A stretch of 64,000 nt of DNA from positions 56,505 through 120,504 of the forward strand of contig CAYFMF010000001.1 in assembly GCA_964344135.1 (NCBI GenBank), read 5' to 3'. The notes below the pieces were generated by a model that was not told the origin of the DNA, searched no databases, and saw only the letters and a list, made by a program, of their open reading frames with translations. This DNA comes from Thiopontia sp964344135. GTDB lineage: Bacteria; Pseudomonadota; Gammaproteobacteria; GCF-002020875. The position numbers and the translations under genes were made by a program. Shown here piece by piece: positions 59,619-64,000 of the stretch; within the stretch, counting starts at the first letter, position 1; every line of letters begins with the position of its first letter.

Positions 59619-60476
59619 TCAGCCTCTCCCCTTATCCCCGGAACCTCTCCTGTTATTGAGTAGCGAGAACCGCTTCTCCCCTCCATCCATCGGCGAGGTG
59701 AAGGAGAGTTCACAGCTACAGAGCATCAGATCCTCTCTGTCACTACTCCCCCCGTAGAGACGGTCCCCGATGATCGGGTGGCCTATTCCGGAGAGGTGCC
59801 TCCGGATCTGGTGTTTGCGCCCGGTCTCGATGGAGATCTCGATGGTGGAGCGCCCCTGTTCCGGCTCTTGACTGATCGGGGTGAGGTGGCTGATGGCCAG
59901 CTTGCCATCGATCGGTGATTGAATGGTCAGGGGGTGCTGCTCCGGATTGAAGAGTCCATCTACGGTTGCCCGGTAGATTTTTCGCACCTTTCTCTGTTGG
60001 AAGAGGGCTGAGAGGGCGGCCGCACTCTTTTTTGAGTGGGCCAGCAGAATCAGACCATGGGCAGCACGATCGAGCCGGTGAACGATAAATGCAGAACGTT
60101 GTGGTTGCAGATGCTGTTCGGCCCAGCGGAGAATGGTGGTGTGGTCTCCCCAGCGTGACCCCTGCGAGCGCATGCCGGTCGGCTTGTTCCAGACGCTGTA
60201 GTTGCCTCCGTCGTGAATCAGCTCCGCAGGTGGTGGGGTCTGTGCAAGAACAGTCGGATTGTAGTAGAGGTGGAGGGTGTCACCCTTCTGAAGGGTTCGC
60301 TTGGCCCGCCGAATGCGCTGGATGGTCTGGTGGTGGGTCAGCCAGACGGCCCCCTTCTGCATCACCTCCTTGATTCGGTTTTTGGAGAGTTCCGTTTTTC
60401 TGGAGAGAAGTTCAACGGCACTCACTTCACCGTTTTGAACCTCAAGGTGAAGCTCCAGTATCGAGGGATCACTCAT
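59619..60476 (-). CDS. RluA-family pseudouridine synthase
   Basis: 285 residues with an N-terminal S4-like region (about 25-80) and the RluA catalytic motif HRLDRAAHGL (about residue 133), where the common HRLDxxTSG is altered to AAHG. TGRKHQIRRHLSGIGHPIIGD near residue 225 is the family's second block. The RNA target cannot be assigned. It overlaps the RND exporter stop or start region by 4 bases (ATGA), indicating one transcript with it. Confidence 0.85.
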   Translation of the reverse strand: MSDPSILELHLEVQNGEVSAVELLSRKTELSKNRIKEVMQKGAVWLTHHQTIQRIRRAKRTLQKGDTLHLYYNPTVLAQTPPPAELIHDGGNYSVWNKPTGMRSQGSRWGDHTTILRWAEQHLQPQRSAFIVHRLDRAAHGLILLAHSKKSAAALSALFQQRKVRKIYRATVDGLFNPEQHPLTIQSPIDGKLAISHLTPISQEPEQGRSTIEISIETGRKHQIRRHLSGIGHPIIGDRLYGGSSDREDLMLCSCELSFTSPMDGGEKRFSLLNNRRGSGDKGRG

Positions 60477-63004
60477 CCATGACTCTGCCTCATTGGCCTG
60501 ACCAGCACAATCAGCAGTGGTAGTAGCATCAGGTTTGCCAGCAGCGCCACCACCATGGAGAGCCCGGTCAGCAGTCCGAAGTAGATGGTGGGAATGAAGT
60601 TGGAGAAGGCGAGAATGGAGAAACCGAGTGTGATGATCAGGGTGGTATAGTACATCGCCTTCCCGATCGAGCGGTGGCTGCGCTGGATCGCTGCCCAGTA
60701 GTCTCGATCCAGGCTGAACTCCTCGGTGAAGCGGTGGACGTAGTGAACCGCATCATCCACGGCAATGCCGATGGTGATGGCTGCAATGGTGATGGTCATC
60801 ATGTCGAGAGGCAGTCCAAGATTTCCCATCAATCCAAGTATTGAGAGTGCGGCGATGATGTTGGGGATGATGGTCACTCCTGCCATCCTCAGATTGCGGA
60901 AGAGCACCACAAACATTGCCAGGATGGCGAGAAAGACAAAGCCGAGGGTGAGGATCTGTGAGCGGAACAGGCTCTGCAGCATATTGTTGTAGAGTACCAG
61001 CATACCGGTAACATGGACCTGCTCCTCCTCCAGTCCCAGATCATTCACAAGCCCCTGCTCGACCTTATGGATTAACTCATTGCGCCGCAGGGTGGGATCT
61101 GAGTCATAGACACGCATGGTGAAGCGGAGCTGATTTCCATCCTCAGAGAGGTAGGGTCTGACCAGCGTCCTCTTGATGGATTCCGGAAGGTTCTTGTGGA
61201 TCAGCGCAAGATAGAAGTTGTCAATCTCCTCCCCGTCATTGAGATCTTTGAGGATCTCCATCGTGGTTGTGATGGAGAGTACCTTTCCGGTCTCCTCCAT
61301 CCGGTCCAGATAACGGTGGATCTCGGCGACATCGTTGTTGAGCATAAAGCTGTTGAACCAGTAGCTCTCACTGATGATTGCTGGCTCTTCCTCTACCTCC
61401 GGAAGATCCAGGTCGATCATCTCCATCCCGAAATCGATCATCTCATCAAGCAGTGATTCATCCTCCTCTTCCAGGGGTTCAGGCTCCTCGCTCTCTGTTG
61501 GGTTGAGGAAGGAGTCGGGTGCATCAATCACCACCTCCAGTGGGGTGGTCCCCCCCAGCTTCTGATCAATCAGGGCCATCCCCTGGTAGATCTCGGTGGA
61601 GGGCTTGTAGTAGTTGATAAAGCTGTTCTCGACCGTCAGTTGTGTCAGCCCAATGGCGGTGGCAACAACTACAGCACCAGAGAGTGTATAGACCATGCCC
61701 TGCCTGGACTGGATCAGGTTGCCGATTGATCCGGTTACCCTGCCAGAGATATCCCTGCGTTTTGCTGTGGCCAGCGGCCTCATCAGGATCAGTGCCGCAG
61801 GAAAGAGGGTAAAGGTGAGCACAAAGGCAACAGCGGTTCCGGTGGCCATCATGATCCCAAAGTCGATCACAGGGCGGATCTCGCTCACAATCAGTGAGCC
61901 AAAGGCCACGATGGTGGTGATGGTGGTATAGAAGCTGGGGACTGCCTTGCTGCGTACGGTCTCCTCGACCAGCTCTCGCTGACTCATCTCGCCGTTTTCT
62001 GCATGGAGCTCCCGGTAACGGACAATCAGGTGGACGGTCAGCGAGAGGGTGATGATCAGTAGCAGAGAGATGAAGTTGGAGGAGACCACCGTTACCGGCC
62101 AGTTCATCCACCCCAGAAAACCGACCATGATGGTCCCGGTTCCGAAACAGGTGATGATGGGTAGCAGGATCCAGCGAGGCCTGCGAAATGAGATGGTCAG
62201 GATGGCGACGACAAAGAGCAATACACCGACCCCAAAGGTGGCAAGGTCATGACGGACAAACTCGATGGAGTCTGCAACAATCATCGGCACCCCGCCCAGG
62301 TGGAGTCTGGCGACCGAATCGTGCTCGGCCATTACGGAACGTACCGTGGAGATGAGCTGTTGTTGCTGCTCCTGGGCAGCGATATTGTGCTCCCTGAACT
62401 GCTGGGAGACCTGATCCAGCTCCAGCTGCTGTTCCTGGGTCAGGGCTCCGGAGAGTCTGAGTTCACGCAGTTCGCTGCGTTGGTTGAGCAGTTTCAGGTA
62501 GGTTCTGTCCCGTTTCAGGTTGAGTTGCAGGGCAGTGGTCGCGCCATCCGGGCTGATTAGCAGGTTCTTGTAGAGTGGGCTGGTGAGAAACTCATCACGT
62601 GCCATCACAATGTTGGTGGAGGGGGACTGTAGCGTTGGGGTCTCCCGTTGGATATCACTGAATGTGATCGGGGGGCTGTTGATCAGGGGGGCATTGAGAA
62701 TGCTGTTGACGGAGTTGATGGCATCAATAGAGAGCAGATCATTGTGGAGTTGCTCCAGGTCATTGAGGATTTCGGCGCTGAAAAGTTCCTTGTCCGGGGT
62801 GTAGGTGATGATCAGATAGTCATCTGACTGATAGCGCCCCTGAATGGAGCGGTGGTAGCGCAGGCTCTCATCATTCTCCAGTACCAGGGAGTCAGCCGAG
62901 GCATCAAGATAGAAGCCCTGTGCATAGTAACCGGAGAGTCCAATGATAATGGCTGAAATCAGCAGAGTGAGCCAGGGTCTCCCCAGTATGATCCGAAAAT
63001 ACAT
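60473..63004 (-). CDS. RND superfamily (MMPL-type) membrane exporter
   Basis: 843-residue predicted exporter with one N-terminal helix, a first periplasmic domain (about 35-235), a bundle of helices (about 240-420), a second periplasmic domain (about 455-665, with an acidic segment around 495-540) and a final bundle (about 665-840). Signatures SIEFVRHDL and ITIGIAVDDAVHYVHRF agree with the MMPL/HpnN-like group, which moves lipids or hydrophobic compounds. The cargo is unknown. It is coupled to the pseudouridine synthase gene. Confidence 0.85.
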   Translation of the reverse strand: MYFRIILGRPWLTLLISAIIIGLSGYYAQGFYLDASADSLVLENDESLRYHRSIQGRYQSDDYLIITYTPDKELFSAEILNDLEQLHNDLLSIDAINSVNSILNAPLINSPPITFSDIQRETPTLQSPSTNIVMARDEFLTSPLYKNLLISPDGATTALQLNLKRDRTYLKLLNQRSELRELRLSGALTQEQQLELDQVSQQFREHNIAAQEQQQQLISTVRSVMAEHDSVARLHLGGVPMIVADSIEFVRHDLATFGVGVLLFVVAILTISFRRPRWILLPIITCFGTGTIMVGFLGWMNWPVTVVSSNFISLLLIITLSLTVHLIVRYRELHAENGEMSQRELVEETVRSKAVPSFYTTITTIVAFGSLIVSEIRPVIDFGIMMATGTAVAFVLTFTLFPAALILMRPLATAKRRDISGRVTGSIGNLIQSRQGMVYTLSGAVVVATAIGLTQLTVENSFINYYKPSTEIYQGMALIDQKLGGTTPLEVVIDAPDSFLNPTESEEPEPLEEEDESLLDEMIDFGMEMIDLDLPEVEEEPAIISESYWFNSFMLNNDVAEIHRYLDRMEETGKVLSITTTMEILKDLNDGEEIDNFYLALIHKNLPESIKRTLVRPYLSEDGNQLRFTMRVYDSDPTLRRNELIHKVEQGLVNDLGLEEEQVHVTGMLVLYNNMLQSLFRSQILTLGFVFLAILAMFVVLFRNLRMAGVTIIPNIIAALSILGLMGNLGLPLDMMTITIAAITIGIAVDDAVHYVHRFTEEFSLDRDYWAAIQRSHRSIGKAMYYTTLIITLGFSILAFSNFIPTIYFGLLTGLSMVVALLANLMLLPLLIVLVRPMRQSHG

Positions 63005-63281
63005 GGTGTCAGTAATCCTCCAATCGGACAGATTCTACAGGGGTGGAGGGTAAATGTTGAGTCATTATTGATTGCAAATCTCTCTTGTAACTGACTGAAG
63101 ATTTACATAAAATTCGACCTGATTCACGGGTAAAGATTGTGATGTAGTTGGTGTTGGTTTCCTGTTTCTGGTGATTGCCCCTTTTGATTGCATGACGTAC
63201 GGTGAGTTGTTGGTTCACTACCATACAACTGGGTATGAGTTGTGGAATACGTTTTGTAATTTTTTAAGGTAATCGTTAATT
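63005..63281. other. AT-rich divergent intergenic region before the cold-shock gene
   Basis: 277 bases, more AT-rich than their surroundings, serving both the leftward exporter gene and the rightward cold-shock gene. Long leaders are typical of csp mRNAs, so part may be a thermosensing leader; I cannot define a cold box by reading. No ORF of credible quality. Confidence 0.4.
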
Positions 63282-63491
63282 ATGGCAACAGGTACAGTAA
63301 AGTTCTTCAACGACTCCAAGGGATTTGGGTTTATTGTTCAGGACAACGGTGGAGATGACGTCTTTGTGCATTTCCGTGCAATTCAGGGTGACGGCTTCAA
63401 GAGCCTCGCAGAGAACCAGAAGGTCAGCTTCGATGTCGAAGATGGTCCCAAGGGACTCTCTGCAGTAAATGTGGTAAAGCTTGAGGGATAA
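63282..63491 (+). CDS. Cold-shock protein, CspA family
   Basis: 69-residue nucleic-acid-binding OB-fold protein with RNP1 KGFGFI and RNP2 DVFVHF. It binds RNA or single-stranded DNA and melts mRNA structure in the cold. Which csp paralogue it is cannot be decided. RBS AAGGTAAT region precedes the ATG and a strong terminator follows. Confidence 0.95.
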   Translation: MATGTVKFFNDSKGFGFIVQDNGGDDVFVHFRAIQGDGFKSLAENQKVSFDVEDGPKGLSAVNVVKLEG

Positions 63492-63513
63492 CCCCCATCC
63501 ACTTTACCGGATT

Positions 63514-63539
63514 AGGCCCGCTTGATGCGGGCCTTTTTG
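63514..63539 (+). terminator. Rho-independent terminator of the cold-shock gene
   Basis: AGGCCCGC-TTGAT-GCGGGCCT hairpin followed by a T-rich tail (TTTTTG), 22 bases after the stop. Confidence 0.92.
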
Positions 63540-63551
63540 TTTGGGTATGAG

Positions 63552-63959
63552 ATGAAGAGTCGAATTGAGATTTTTATTGAGTTTGATTTCAGGGGAGAGA
63601 CTTTTCGCCCCTCGGCCCTGATTGATCTCGATCAATTGATGGAGCGGGAGGGGAGGATCTCACCATTCCATCCAATCCTTGCCCGAGAGGGGGGGATTGG
63701 CCCCTACAGCTATGAGCTGGAGGTAATGGAGACCTGTCCGGTCCAGGTTGCCCACGCGGAGGGGTTGGCGGCTGAATTTGTCCGGGATGGACACTTTGAT
63801 ACTGCTGCCTTTGAATCGGCCTGGCACCATGAGAATGATCGGCAGCTGGTGAGAGCCATTGCAGCGCGCTACTTTGATGCCGAGGAGCTGCAGCAGAGAG
63901 GGGTGCTGGAGGAGGCACTTGTGGCCGCCTATCGGTTGGGCAAGGGGGAGTCCGGATAG
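63552..63959 (+). CDS. Conserved-looking hypothetical protein (135 residues)
   Basis: The ATG giving MKSRIEIFIEFDFRGETF is preferred because an upstream start lies inside the cold-shock terminator. The protein is soluble, acidic and has no recognisable motif; a first beta-rich third (IEIFIEFDFRGETFRPSALIDL) precedes a helical part rich in Glu and Ala. I do not recognise the family. Confidence 0.7.
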   Translation: MKSRIEIFIEFDFRGETFRPSALIDLDQLMEREGRISPFHPILAREGGIGPYSYELEVMETCPVQVAHAEGLAAEFVRDGHFDTAAFESAWHHENDRQLVRAIAARYFDAEELQQRGVLEEALVAAYRLGKGESG

Positions 63960-63962
63960 GAA

Positions 63963-63988
63963 CCTCCCCAACCGCAGGGGTGGGGAGG
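63963..63988 (+). terminator. Probable hairpin after the last gene
   Basis: CCTCCCCAACC and GGGTGGGGAGG pair with one mismatch around GCA, right after the hypothetical gene's stop. No T-run is visible before the window ends, so it is a weak call. Confidence 0.4.
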
Positions 63989-64000
63989 AGATTGGTGGAG

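Overview
The window reads as a chromosomal scaffold from a gammaproteobacterium. The left half has the housekeeping order gyrA-serC-serA-pheA-hisC-tyrA-aroA-cmk-rpsA-ihfB-lapA-lapB / pyrF, a layout familiar from Pseudomonas-like and other gammaproteobacteria. It also carries ubiG-mupP-yciK, ScpAB and several O2-independent ubiquinone genes. A 100-N block at 15783-15882 marks a scaffold join. I saw no rRNA, tRNA or CRISPR.

Layout. 0-9.4 kb: scpA-scpB-rluB-endonuclease III-like, a bacteriohemerythrin, then leftward yciK-rmuC-mupP-ubiG-mtaD and rightward mtnA. 9.4-24 kb: gyrA and the serine/aromatic amino acid/S1/IHF/LapAB block. 24-27 kb: pyrF, purB and a methyltransferase. 27.4-41.8 kb (all leftward): a sigma-54-type response regulator, its membrane histidine kinase, a small membrane protein, a HemY-like oxidase, a NirJ/AhbD-like radical SAM protein and a universal-stress protein. 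The last two carry nine copies in total of a short module resembling the C-terminal PCP_red domain of protochlorophyllide reductase. A tiny membrane protein, a secreted cupredoxin-like protein and a long HEAT-repeat protein follow. 42.1-48.1 kb (rightward): two tiny membrane proteins, a CydA-like protein without CydB, a diheme and a monoheme cytochrome c, and a large membrane triheme protein with an ethylbenzene-dehydrogenase-gamma-like domain. 48.5-54.2 kb (rightward): two diheme peroxidases, a Rieske subunit and an arsenite-oxidase-like molybdoenzyme, the set that defines dissimilatory iodate reductase (Idr). 54.5-59.6 kb: ubiT, a radical SAM gene, ubiM-like, ubiU and ubiV, which make ubiquinone without oxygen. 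59.6-64 kb: pseudouridine synthase, RND exporter, cold-shock protein and a hypothetical.

The most striking result is that the 27-54 kb region looks like one regulated respiratory island. Three sequences of the form TGGCAYG-N4-ATGCA, close to the sigma-54 -24/-12 consensus, lie in front of its three structural transcription units: HEAT/cupredoxin (leftward), CydA-like/cytochromes (rightward) and idr (rightward). A palindrome TGAAC-N5-GTTCA occurs twice in the divergent intergenic region and once upstream of idr, which is where an NtrC-type activator would bind. The island encodes exactly such an activator, with an intact GAFTGA loop, and its sensor kinase. My inference is that quinol electrons pass through the CydA-like/cytochrome c module to the periplasmic Idr enzyme. 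The kinase/regulator pair would switch everything on, and the HemY/radical-SAM/PCP_red proteins would supply or modify a tetrapyrrole. The FNR-like box before ubiU fits an organism that respires anaerobically on a ubiquinol pool.

The region also holds several non-coding repeats: a MITE-like element with a 20-bp terminal inverted repeat, a third copy of that end which supplies the stop codon of the triheme gene, an interspersed repeat with covarying hairpin stems, and an inverted-repeat element that splits ubiU from ubiV.
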